Below, piece by piece: positions 8,630 to 17,105 of a stretch of 20,000 nt of DNA. The position numbers were made by a program, and so were the translations under genes. Below the pieces are notes generated by a model. It saw nothing but the letters and a program-made list of their open reading frames with translations, was not told the DNA's origin and ran no database searches. Positions within the stretch are counted from its first letter, which is position 1; each line of letters opens with the position of its first letter. The stretch comes from Tubiluchus corallicola. Lineage: Eukaryota > Priapulida > Priapulimorpha > Priapulimorphida > Tubiluchidae. The stretch spans positions 15,001 to 35,000 of the forward strand of contig JAQGDQ010001293.1 in assembly GCA_030141605.1 (NCBI GenBank), read 5' to 3'.

Positions 8630-8990
8630 ACATGACGTATAGAAATGTAAAAATTGACATAGCCAGCAACACAATGGATTCCGACAGGGACAGCAACGTA
8701 ATTAGTCAAATTGATTTATTCTGTATAATTAGAAAAGATTTCACTTTTAAGATTTCTTCTGAAGTTATTTATAGATAGAGAATTTTTTATGCATTCGTTG
8801 ATGTTATTCCAAAGTCTAGGGCCAGTGTTAGTGATGAAATGCGTTGCCGTGTCAGTCCTGCAATACTTAATAAGAAATTACCAAGGGTTGAGATCATCCT
8901 TAACTCCATTGCCGGGCAGCGTATTAATGTGAAGACAGGGGCAACAGTTAAAAGTGAAAGTGAAACAAATGGAAAACGCGTGAAAATCGT

Positions 8991-9582
8991 AATTTAGGCG
9001 TAATCAGTAATGCTGCACGGTCTAATTATTGTTTCCTGTAATCTTATTCATGCATGTATGCCACCTGGTCTGTCGTTGCATGTTTCTATTAATTCTACCA
9101 AAATGCTGATTACTAATTTACCTCTGCGCACGAACGCTAGCGGTACAAGCTCACCAACACTATTATGCACTTGGCTTCTTAAGTTATGACGTATTATACT
9201 TTGATAATGTATGTACCATTTCCCTGTTCTGTACACTTCCTGACTAATCTGAAGTTGCAGTACTATCCCCTGGACTAACTATTTTTGCTCAGGGATGCTT
9301 CCTTACACTGTAACGAAATTATTATACAAAAAGTAGTACAGTACTTCGATCGTTTGACTTTTTTATAGAAACGTTTTGATGTATACAGTTTGTAGTCTAA
9401 TACTTTGTGTTGGTGGATATAATTACATACTAGCAAAGGCCCCGCAAAAAATTTTGCGTATAAATACACTCATAATCAAAAGTACGCGAACATCCTACCT
9501 AGTGTTCGTTTACTTACCTAACGCAAAGCCAGCAGCAGCAGCAGCTTTTACTGAATTAAAGTTATAGACAGAGTATTATGGA
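8991..9582. other. Unassigned intergenic DNA
   Basis: No repeat copy recognised. Short frames at 9048-9236, 9275-9469 and 9376-9567 lack recognisable features. A minus-strand donor look-alike (plus-strand acttacctaacgc near 9511) sits beside a short (AGC)5 tract at about 9529-9546, but the adjoining frame soon hits a stop. Confidence 0.35.
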
Positions 9583-9830
9583 TGACGTCAGAACAATGGC
9601 TTTGCGTCACCAGTTTTCCAAGTGAAAATTCCCGAAAATAGAACTTCTAATTAACTCATCGCCACGCCTCTTGGTGGGCCTGTCCTAAGATATAGCCCAC
9701 ATCATCGTGTAGCCCTGTTCTTCCTCTTTCTAAAGAGCTGTATACCTCCTTTTGAGAGTCCCACCAGGCGCCGCCAGAACGTTTTTCCCGCAGGCTGTTT
9801 GGTCAAAATTTCGAAGAAATCCGGAGTTGG
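9583..9830. repeat. Dispersed repeat, diverged copy 2
   Basis: Second copy of the repeat at 4998-5230, same orientation. It starts near a full TGACGTCA (9583-9590), which copy 1 lacks. The clearest shared block is gtcaccagttttccaag with about 45 bp after it; further blocks follow at the cctctttctaaagagc segment and at tttggtcaa. The 75-codon minus frame 9702-9929 overlaps it and is probably not coding. Confidence 0.65.
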
Positions 9831-10245
9831 GTCCGGGAAAACGTCCGTCAATGGGAAAATGTTGTATCTAAGAATGTGGATAAGAGTGACTGACAGCTTT
9901 TCTAATGTGAACTGGCTTCTATGAATCATTTAGCAGGGTTAACGCACAAATAATGGAACTCCGGTCGTTCATATGGTCACTTTGATTTATTAACTGCACA
10001 ATGTAAGAGTCAAGGCAATGAGTCAATTATTTATGATCTTAATATCAAAATTTTTCTTAATGATGGTATCAAACACACAGTAATTAAATTTTGGTAAAAA
10101 TGTTGAAAGACAGAAACTGTGAAAAGGTGGGACACAAAGTTGAATTTGAACCAAGTACCAGTGAGTGATCTAACTTTGGAAATGTTGAAATGATTGAACA
10201 GCTATATAACATATGAACTTTGGACTGCCATAATCACTGGAAGAC
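9831..10245. other. Unassigned AT-rich DNA
   Basis: No open frame, RNA gene or second copy of this stretch recognised in the window. Confidence 0.35.
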
Positions 10246-10310
10246 AGTAGCCTAGTGGCTATAGTGTTGAGTTTGTAAAGCAAAGGTCCCTCCATTAAAA
10301 TCCAGGCTGT
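10246..10310 (+). mobile_element. Degenerate tRNA-derived head (SINE fragment)
   Basis: TAGCCTAGTGGCT (10248-10260) fits the RNA polymerase III A box. About 35 nt later attaaaatcc (10293-10302) resembles a decayed B box. The spacing suits a tRNA head, but the B box has lost its central CG and no full cloverleaf forms, so this would be an old SINE fragment and not a tRNA gene. Confidence 0.35.
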
Positions 10311-10369
10311 GTCCCAGAATTTGGTATCAAAATTTAATTTATTGTGGGTTGGTAGCATTAAGCCATTAA

Positions 10370-11035
10370 AGCCCAAGAAAACCCTCCACTTACACAAAGC
10401 ATAAAAAATCGCCTTGAAATTTTATACCACTTACGTACTGCTTTTTTGCTGCAGGACTTGTGTCGGTAATAACGCTGTATAAAACTTGTAAATTTAAATT
10501 CCCGCGATGACCGTTAGACGCAGCCATTTTAATGACAGGTCGTTTGAAACAAGCTTAGATAACATTGAGTAAAGTTTGAAAAAATAATCAGAGCATTCGT
10601 GGCGCACACGTTACTTGGTAAAATTTTAAATTACTGCATATTGCCAATAAGATTAAAAATACGTTTTTTGATTAGTGAGTGGTGCACCCTGGAGGGTGAG
10701 TCAACGACATTTTACCAATTGGTGAAAACACTTTAAATAACTAATGATTTTCTTTTCTAGTTACATAAGTCTTTCAAATAGGTAAGCGAAATGTTAAGTA
10801 ATATAACTTTGCATGGAAAATTTTTTGGGACATAATTTAAGATTACGTTTTCGTCCCCTGATTTACGCGTGCGTAGGTGACGTCATGTAATGGCGCGGTC
10901 GGAACAGCATTGTGGGAGATTTAAAATGAAAACAAACGAAAATTCCCTTTAACACGATATATGCATAAAAGTGCTGCAAAATAATGTATTTTTAAGGCGA
11001 TTTTTCTGAAACCTAGGTACAGGTTTTCTTGTTAT
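10370..11035. mobile_element. MITE family B, copy 1 (TTAA flanks)
   Basis: 666 bp flanked by TTAA on both sides (10366-10369 and 11036-11039). It aligns along its whole length with 15002-15653. Left end AGCCCAAGAAAACC and right end (reverse-complemented) ATAACAAGAAAACC begin imperfect terminal inverted repeats of about 55-60 bp; deeper in the arms AAAAATCGCCTT is present in both. No transposase is encoded. TTAA targets are typical of piggyBac-type elements, but the ends do not start with the usual CCC, so superfamily assignment is open. A CpG-rich core at 10865-10905 carries TGACGTCA (10878-10885). Confidence 0.85.
10878..10885. promoter_or_regulatory. CRE-type palindrome TGACGTCA in MITE B copy 1
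   Basis: Lies within gcgtaggtgacgtcatgtaatggcg. The same context is kept in the second copy at 15483-15490. Regulatory role is inferred from the motif only. Confidence 0.4.
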
Positions 11036-11039
11036 TTAA

Positions 11040-11368
11040 GTTCAGCAGATTGGTCAGTCATCATGTATGTGTTGTGCATACTACGACTTCAGCGCCGTAC
11101 GTTGGAATCTCTGCCAGCCTATTTAGATGTACAACTTAGTGCACATCTCTTGCAGGTACTCCTGGAACTCTATAATAATTATGTCAGAAGGTATTGCGCG
11201 GAATAACCCTACCTTAGACAGAATTGTATCATTGCTATTAGCAGTTGTTTCAGTGAAAGGCAACTTGATATTTTAGTAACAAAATTTCTGTTTAGTAAAT
11301 ATTTTGGGCAGAATTAGCCAACGTGTATCATAAACTAAGGAAAACCGACACCATTCTTTTGTTCAGCC
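11040..11368. other. Unassigned DNA with a 48-codon open frame
   Basis: An ATG at 11063 opens a 48-codon plus-strand frame (to the TAA at about 11207) rich in L, R and Y. The same frame is open upstream into MITE B. I recognise no family and see no splice structure. The rest is AT-rich and unassigned. Confidence 0.25.

Positions 11369-11425
<57 letters not shown>
11369..11425. repeat. (TAA)19 microsatellite
   Basis: Uninterrupted taa units, 57 bp. It forms the 3' tail of the minus-strand SINE. Confidence 0.97.
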
Positions 11426-11652
11426 GGTCAACAATTAACATTAGCTCAAAGAGCTATTATCGCCGATAGTAAATAATAATCTGCAACTACATAACAGAGA
11501 CTATTATTACCCCACTTTTACCCTAAATACCACGCATCAGGCAGGGTAACAGCAGGTACCATTTTTCTTTGGTATGACCCGGCCGCTGGTTCGAACTCAC
11601 GACCTCTCAGACGGAAAGCAGACGCATTACCGCTAGACTAAACCGTCTGGTC
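11369..11652 (-). mobile_element. tRNA-derived SINE with (TTA)n tail
   Basis: Read on the minus strand from about 11652. The head has an A box TAGTCTAGCGG (plus 11630-11640) and a B box GAGTTCGAACC (plus 11588-11598) at tRNA-like spacing; an unrelated body of about 160 bp follows and ends in a (TTA)19 tail (plus 11369-11425). Only about four acceptor-stem pairs and no proper T stem form, so it is not a working tRNA. The body contains a short hairpin, TTACCCT with AGGGTAA (11518-11549). No clear target duplication was found. Confidence 0.8.
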
Positions 11653-12106
11653 ATATATAACTCGATGCCATATATAAATTTCTATGATCATAGAAGACTG
11701 CAGAGAACTTGGTGAATAGCAATCAATTCAAGTGATCATCAATTCCACATAGCGATCCAATTTGGAAAGAGCAATCTTAAAAATGTGATGAACTAGCTGC
11801 CATCTGCAGCAGAACTAGCAACACATCCTCATAAAAACAGGGAATTTTCCCGGGACGAATCGAGTTTGAAGCCAGTCGATGCGACGTGGCTAATCTGTTG
11901 TTTTTTTTTCAACAGCAACATGAAGCCATTCGCCGTATTAACTGCCAGGAGACAAGCGAAGCCAGGTGGCTTCCTCAGACATCGTAGAGCGTTGCTAACA
12001 TGCTAAATCTTTCAGTCTTACAAATCTTCGATGAAGCCAAAAGTTTTGACGTTTACAGAAGCTTTTAAACAAACGTTTTTCTTTCTTGCCTCCCCAGGGC
12101 CTCCCC
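11653..12106. other. Unassigned intergenic DNA
   Basis: No repeat copy or RNA gene recognised. A small inverted repeat, ctgttg then a T-run then caacag, lies at about 11896-11917. Confidence 0.35.
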
Positions 12107-12198
12107 AAGTGTTGCCAGGTTCTGCATGTAAGTGTTGCCAGGTTGTGCATGTAAGTGTTGCCAGGTTGTACATGTAAGTGTTGCCAGGTTGAACAAGC
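12107..12198. repeat. 23-bp minisatellite (4 copies)
   Basis: aagtgttgccaggtt plus a variable end [ctgcatgt, gtgcatgt, gtacatgt] starts at 12107, 12130, 12153 and 12176, an exact 23-bp period; the fourth copy diverges after gccaggtt. The overlapping frames at 12018-12272 (minus) and 12132-12374 (plus) read through these repeats. Confidence 0.9.
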
Positions 12199-12420
12199 AA
12201 ATGCGTTTCAACTTCTACAAGCGGGTCGCAAATCATCGGGTGGTAGATGTAACACAACATTTGCCTACTCACTGTTTACATTATGAATGTTTAACAGGTG
12301 GGGGTAGACGTGTTGTAATATCTCCTTTCGCTTTTTTACCTCGTCGAATTCACAGTTTTTTAAGATACATTTGATTTCCGAGCACAAACACCTGCTCAAT
12401 GAGTTATACATGCCCCTTAA

Positions 12421-12881
12421 CCCTTTCAGTCCCAAATTATTTTTTTAATAAGAAAAATTTTTTTTGGCTTGGTACTTTTGTTCAGTATGTCCATCTTGTT
12501 TACACAAAATAATTATTTTTTTTTACCTGTGCCCGCGTGCTAAGTATAGCCTGTAACCCACTGGATACATTGGGATTCAATGGAAGCATAAAATGTGCTT
12601 CATTTTGCAACTGCTGATAATTTTTTAACGTATTTAAGACATTTAGTATGCATGCTATGCTGATCTGTACAAAGTCATCTCTAAAGTACTGTACCTTGCG
12701 CAATTTTTTATGCTATGTAGATTTTCTAGTTTGCCATTTTATCACCATTTTTAGTCTATTGTTATTGGCTTAAATCAAAATAACTATTAACAGATCAAAT
12801 AACTGTCAGTCTTAAAATTTTATTAATTTTAAAGGCAGAAAATATTCTCGTATCCCACGGGATACAACGGGTATGAAAGGG
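12421..12881. mobile_element. piggyBac-type MITE with TTAA duplications
   Basis: 461 bp flanked by TTAA (12417-12420 and 12882-12885). Left end CCCTTTCAGTCCCAAA; right end, reverse-complemented, CCCTTTCATACCCGTTGTATCCC. TTAA target sites plus ends starting CCCTTT are the known signature of the piggyBac superfamily. Subterminal sequence near the right end, tatcccacgggata, is palindromic, and a related cactggatacattggga lies inside at about 12557. No transposase is present; the 67-codon minus frame 12500-12703 is not one. Non-autonomous copy. Confidence 0.85.
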
Positions 12882-12885
12882 TTAA

Positions 12886-13221
12886 TGATCTAGTTTTAGT
12901 TCTGAGTTTTCAACCTAATTCCTGAGTTCATCTTAAAAACTTAGAAACAATTAGCTGCAGTTTTGCAGTTTTAACTGCTCCGTTCACACCAACGGGCTGC
13001 TTCCTCAGTTGCATGAATAACCTCGAATTATGGCAGCTCATACGGTAATGTAAATATAGCTGCCTGTCAATGCCGACCATTGACCAGTGGTCAGTAAGTT
13101 GTTTTTTCTATGAAAAGTGCGAGTCCAGCTAAGATAAATATTATTTTAGTCCATTAGTTGCATACTCAGCTTATTTACGTCTTTAATTTCGACTGTAATG
13201 GATCAACAGTTTCCGGTAGCA
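12886..13221. other. Unassigned intergenic DNA
   Basis: Between the piggyBac-type MITE and the 36-bp minisatellite. Nothing recognised beyond short A/T runs and a poly-T run. Confidence 0.35.
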
Positions 13222-13977
13222 GTGGTTTCATTGCTGTAGGGCGGATTCAGGTTAAATGTGGTTTCATTGCTGTAGGGCGGATTCAGGTTAAATGTGGTTT
13301 CATTGCTGCGGGGCGGATTCAGGTTAAATGTGGTTTCATTGCTGTAGGGCGGATTCAGGTTAAATGTGGTTTCATTGCTGTAGGGCGGATTCAGGTTAAA
13401 TGTGGTTTCATTGCTGCGGGGCGGATTCAGGTTAAATGTGGTTTCATTGCTGCAGGGCGGATTCAGGTTAAATGTGGTTTCATTTCTGCAGGGCGGATTC
13501 AGGTTAAATGTGGTTTCATTGCTGCGGGGCGGATTCAGGTTAAATGTGGTTTCATTGCTGCGGGGCGGATTCAGGTTAAATGTGGTTTCATTGCTGCGGG
13601 GCGGATTCAGGTTAAATGTGGTTTCATTGCTGTAGGGCGGATTCAGGTTAAATGTGGTTTCATTGCTGCGGGGCGGATTCAGGTTAAATGTGGTTTCATT
13701 GCTGCGGGGCGGATTCAGGTTAAATGTGGTTTCATTGCTGCGGGGCGGATTCAGGTTAAATGTGGTTTCATTGCTGCGGGGCGGATTCAGGTTAAATGTG
13801 GTTTCATTGCTGTAGGGCGGATTCAGGTTAAATGTGGTTTCATTGCTGCGGGGCGGATTCAGGTTAAATGTGGTTTCATTGCTGTGGGGCGGATTCAGGT
13901 TAAATGTGGTTTCATTGCTGTAGGGCGGATTCAGGTTAAATGTGGTTTCATTGCTGCAGGGCGGATTCAGGTCAAAT
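13222..13977. repeat. 36-bp minisatellite, 21 near-identical copies
   Basis: The unit gtggtttcattgctg-NN-gggcggattcaggttaaat repeats with an exact 36-bp period. NN by copy: TA,TA,CG,TA,TA,CG,CA,CA,CG,CG,CG,TA,CG,CG,CG,CG,TA,CG,TG,TA,CA. Almost every other base is invariant (exceptions: one g-to-t in copy 8 and changes in the last copy). Because 36 = 12 codons, frames stay open on both strands: plus 13158-13979 (12-residue unit C-G-F-I-A-V/A-G-R-I-Q-V-K) and minus 13203-14093 (unit N-E-T-T-F-N-L-N-P-P-Y/R/C-S). Neither has a signal peptide or a unique domain, and both open simultaneously, so I treat it as non-coding VNTR DNA. Confidence 0.95.
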
Positions 13978-14141
13978 GAAGTTTTTAACACGATGACGAC
14001 TGAGCAATGGCAAGCTTCATGTGCTCGCTTTGTGTACATTAGCAATCGTATTTGTCGGCTCCTTTGATCTTGCCTCTTCCTCATCATTATCATTCCACCT
14101 ATCAGCTTTGTAATTCATCACAGTCTGATGCCGCAAAAGTT

Positions 14142-14691
14142 AAAGGAAAACCGGACGGTTATTATAGTCATTCTGATTTTAATTTACTGTCCAAAATATA
14201 CATTTTCTTGTTTATAAATGTTAACAATTGTTTCTTATATTTGAATAATTAGCTTGGAAAGTTAATTAACTGCACCCAAACACAGCTATTGCTTACGTCA
14301 GAGATTAACCATAGTTTATGCAATGGCAGGCACCTTCCCTTGCGCATCAAGCACATTTGCATAAGTGTTACAGTACTGCTTAAACCCGCGATGTCACGAA
14401 TATGGGCTCTACGTCACATGACGTCAGAAACTAACACTGCAATTCATGATCATGCTTATCACAGTACCGTCTTCTATTTGTCGGCCACGCGCATGTGACA
14501 AAAAGGTACCGTCGCCAATCTTAGTAGATTCACTGAGCCGCGCGTAGCTTTGAAAGTTTAACGAAATTTGAGTATCCGAGATAATTATTATTTAATTTAA
14601 GTTTTGATATAAAAAAGCTATTGTAGTTTTCAATATTTTAGAGCATTCCTTATTCTGAACTCGTGTTTACACAATCATCCGGTTTTCCTTT
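14142..14691. mobile_element. MITE family A, copy 2
   Basis: Same orientation as 6612-7163, alignable throughout with moderate divergence and very few gaps. Left end AGGAAAACCGGACGGTTATT; right end reverse-complemented AGGAAAACCGGATGATTGTG. The left flank is TTAA (14141-14144) but the right flank is TTCC, so no target duplication is visible here. It keeps the core with acgtcagagattaacc and tgacgtcagaaactaacactgca, including TGACGTCA at 14419-14426. The 66- and 69-codon frames inside are not shared with copy 1 and are not credible genes. Confidence 0.82.
14419..14426. promoter_or_regulatory. CRE-type palindrome TGACGTCA in MITE A copy 2
   Basis: Equivalent to the site at 6892-6899; the palindrome is intact while nearby bases differ between copies. 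Confidence 0.4.
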
Positions 14692-14997
14692 CCTTTCTCT
14701 TCCAGTAGATTGAACTCATCTCATCTTTTCTTCCTACTCTAGCGTAACGTAAATTATATTGCAACTTCTCTCGAAATTTTTAGATGAATTTTACTGTTAA
14801 GAGTCGATAGAACTTCTCAATAGATCGTGTCTACTCTTGCCATTCATAAAGTTCTTATTTCCACGGTCGTAAGAACATTTGCTACGCTTTAGTTCCCAAG
14901 TGTCACGTGACTTGCGAAGGGCAGACATTATTATAAAATTTAGCACAAAGGAAAATGGACTTATCCATTGATGGCTGATGTACTCTAAGGTCTTGCA
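14692..14997. other. Unassigned spacer between MITE A and MITE B
   Basis: About 300 bp of AT-rich sequence; a ttcctttctcttcc stretch at its left edge. No open frame or repeat copy recognised. Confidence 0.35.
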
Positions 14998-15001
14998 TTA
15001 A

Positions 15002-15653
15002 AGCACAAGAAAACCTTCCACCTACATAAAGCTTAAAAAATTCGTCTTGAAATTTTATACCACACACGTACTGTCTTTTTGCATGCAGGGCTTGCGTCAG
15101 TAGAAACGCTGTATAAAACGTGTAAATTTAAACTCCCGCGATGACAGTTAGGCGCAGCCATCTTAATGGTAGGTCGTTTGATACAAGTTTAGATAACATT
15201 ACGTGAAATTTGAAAAAAAAATAATCAGAGCAACCGTAGCTTACGTACTGCAAACAAAGTAAAATTTTAAATTACTGTATCTTGTCAACAAGATTAAAAT
15301 ATGTTTTTAGTTAGTGAGTGGCGCACCCAACGACATTTTACCAATTGGCATGAACTTATTTCTAGCTACATAAGTCGTTCCAGTGGGTAAGCGAAATGCT
15401 AAGTAATATAAATTTTGCATGGAAAGTTTTTGGGACATAATTTAACATTTCCTTTTCTTCCCCTGATTTACGTTTGCGTAGGTGACGTCACGTAATGGCG
15501 CCGTAGGAACAGTAATGCAGGAGATTTAAAATGAAAACAAACGAAAATTCATTTTAACGCGAGTACAGTATATGCATAAAATTGTTGTAAAGCAACGTAA
15601 TTTTTTAAGATGATTTTTCTAAAACCTACTTCAAGTACCCCTTTTCTTGTCCT
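15002..15653. mobile_element. MITE family B, copy 2 (TTAA flanks)
   Basis: 652 bp flanked by TTAA (14998-15001 and 15654-15657). Left end AGCACAAGAAAACC; right end reverse-complemented AGGACAAGAAAAGG. Same orientation as copy 1. Relative to copy 1 it lacks short segments near 15330-15355 (a ctggagggtgagt stretch and the nearby ttaaataactaatg). Shared core includes ggtgacgtcacgtaatggcgc with TGACGTCA at 15483-15490. Confidence 0.85.
15483..15490. promoter_or_regulatory. CRE-type palindrome TGACGTCA in MITE B copy 2
   Basis: Equivalent to 10878-10885, in the shared context ggtgacgtca(t/c)gtaatggcgc. Confidence 0.4.
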
Positions 15654-15738
15654 TTAACACTATTGTCTAAAAGTGGCACATATGTCGTATTCACTAAGTT
15701 GAAATGTGTTTGTTAATTCTAGTTTCAAATACCGACAA

Positions 15739-15800
15739 CATTCACACTGCATGCCGCGGTAACTTATACTAATGTGAACCCACCCATATAAATCTGTCAT
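15739..15800. repeat. Partial copy of the 96-bp repeat
   Basis: 62 bp matching the first part of the units at 16195 and 16291 (cattcacactg..gccgcggtaact..tactaatgtgaac). It is cut off after tctgtcat, where the (TC)n tract region begins. Confidence 0.85.
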
Positions 15801-15803
15801 AAA

Positions 15804-16194
<391 letters not shown>

Positions 16195-16395
16195 CATTCA
16201 CACTGTGTGCCGCGGTAACTCTTACTAATGTGAACCCACCCTTATAAATCAGTCATTATTTCTAACATGCCAAGCCAAACAGGTAACGTACATTCACACT
16301 GTGTGCCGCGGTAACTTATACTAATGTGAACCCACCCGTATAAATCAGTCATTATTTCTAACATGCCAAGCCAAACAGGTAACGTACATTCACAA
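16195..16395. repeat. 96-bp tandem repeat (2 copies plus start of a third)
   Basis: cattcacac starts at 16195, 16291 and 16387, exact 96-bp spacing; the third copy stops after about 9 bp. Each unit contains the odd palindrome CACAC-T-GTGTG followed by gccgcggtaac, and a TTCACA/TGTGAA inverted pair. The minus frame 16242-16430 runs through the repeats and is not a gene. Confidence 0.93.
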
Positions 16396-16985
16396 TGATA
16401 CAAAGCAATTCCATCATCACTGATTTTCAATCACATTGAAAGGTGTTGACTCATCGTTATCTTACCTGTCCTATTACGCATGCAGGTGAGAGAACACCTG
16501 TACACAGTGCGATGACCAATTTTTTACTCCTGGACGGAATGTTTTCCGAGCAGCTTCTCGTCTCCATGGTGACGCTGCATCGTGAGAAAGGTCAACAAGG
16601 ATTTTTAGCATGGACCCATGGATCCAGTTTCTCGTTGTATCACCCCTTTTACCATCCAAATGACTAAAAAAACGTAAAGGAGAAAAAACGATTGCAAAAA
16701 AAAGGGGGGGGGTGTCGGATTTCATGAACAAGAACTTGACATATCGTTGTCACTGTGGTAATTTAAGCTTCTTCTTCATTTGTTTCTTCTTTATTCTTTC
16801 CCTTCTCTTTTTCTATTCTTATTGCTTTTTTATTTTCTGTTCTTTGTTACGTTTTATTTTTTGTTCTGTTCTCTCTGCTTTTCAGCCACCAAAGTGGAAT
16901 AAGGTACTTTATATACAACACAAAGAAGTTGTCGAACGTTAAAGAAAGAGAGGATGAATTTTCATATACTTCTAATCAATTTTCG
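16396..16985. other. Unassigned DNA with polypyrimidine tract and G10 run
   Basis: About 16465-16665 is of mixed composition with overlapping frames on both strands (plus 16443-16667, minus 16474-16731) and splice-donor look-alikes (plus gcatgcag|gtgaga near 16487; minus gacag|gtaaga near 16465). None gives a coherent exon. A run of ten G follows a run of A at about 16692-16711. About 16768-16880 is a T/C-rich tract (cttcttcttcatttgtttctt). Confidence 0.35.
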
Positions 16986-16989
16986 ACTA

Positions 16990-17105
16990 CAGTAAAAAGT
17001 ATACATTTTAACACAACTAATGCTGCAAAAGCGTCTCTGATAATTAAATAATAGATTAAAAACTTAATTAACGGCGTGTGAGCTCAACTATTGATGACAT
17101 CACTT
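16990..17105. repeat. Possible diverged fragment of MITE family A
   Basis: The order tatacatttt, then gataattaaataatagattaaaaacttaattaacggc, then ctattgatgacatcac resembles MITE A (tatacgtttt, gaataattagcttagaaagttaattaacggc, ctattgcttacgtcag). The match is partial with gaps, and neither terminal repeat is present. Confidence 0.35.

Larger units (their letters stand above)
8253..8990 (-). mobile_element. 3' end of a non-LTR retrotransposon (decayed)
   Basis: A minus-strand frame from 8877 to a stop at 8716-8718 encodes 53 residues with the pattern seen at the C-terminus of many LINE reverse-transcriptase proteins: a G-P-R-L-W-N-N-I block, then I-K-N-S-L-S-I-N-N-F-R-R-N-L-K and a short tail. 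The same frame continues upstream of 8878 only through a stop codon, so it is broken. About 430 bp of 3' untranslated sequence follows, containing a 106-bp tandem duplication, and ends in AATAAATAAATT plus an (AAATT)n tail (plus 8260-8286), the microsatellite-type end of CR1/L2-like elements. The 5' part is missing, consistent with 5' truncation at insertion. Family assignment is uncertain. Confidence 0.55.

Noticed and set aside
11576-11652. Functional tRNA gene on the minus strand
   Set aside because: A and B boxes are good but the acceptor and T stems do not pair; it continues into a SINE body with a TTA tail.
13222-13977. CRISPR array
   Set aside because: 36-bp direct repeats without any unique spacers, in a eukaryotic sequence; this is a minisatellite.
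13158-14093. Repetitive proteins of 273 and 296 residues on opposite strands
   Set aside because: Both frames exist because the repeat period is divisible by three; the starts are arbitrary and no unique domain or splice structure supports either.
16443-16731. Overlapping plus and minus frames (74 and 85 codons) near splice-donor look-alikes
   Set aside because: The minus frame stops just before the donor and the plus frame shows no acceptor; no family recognised.
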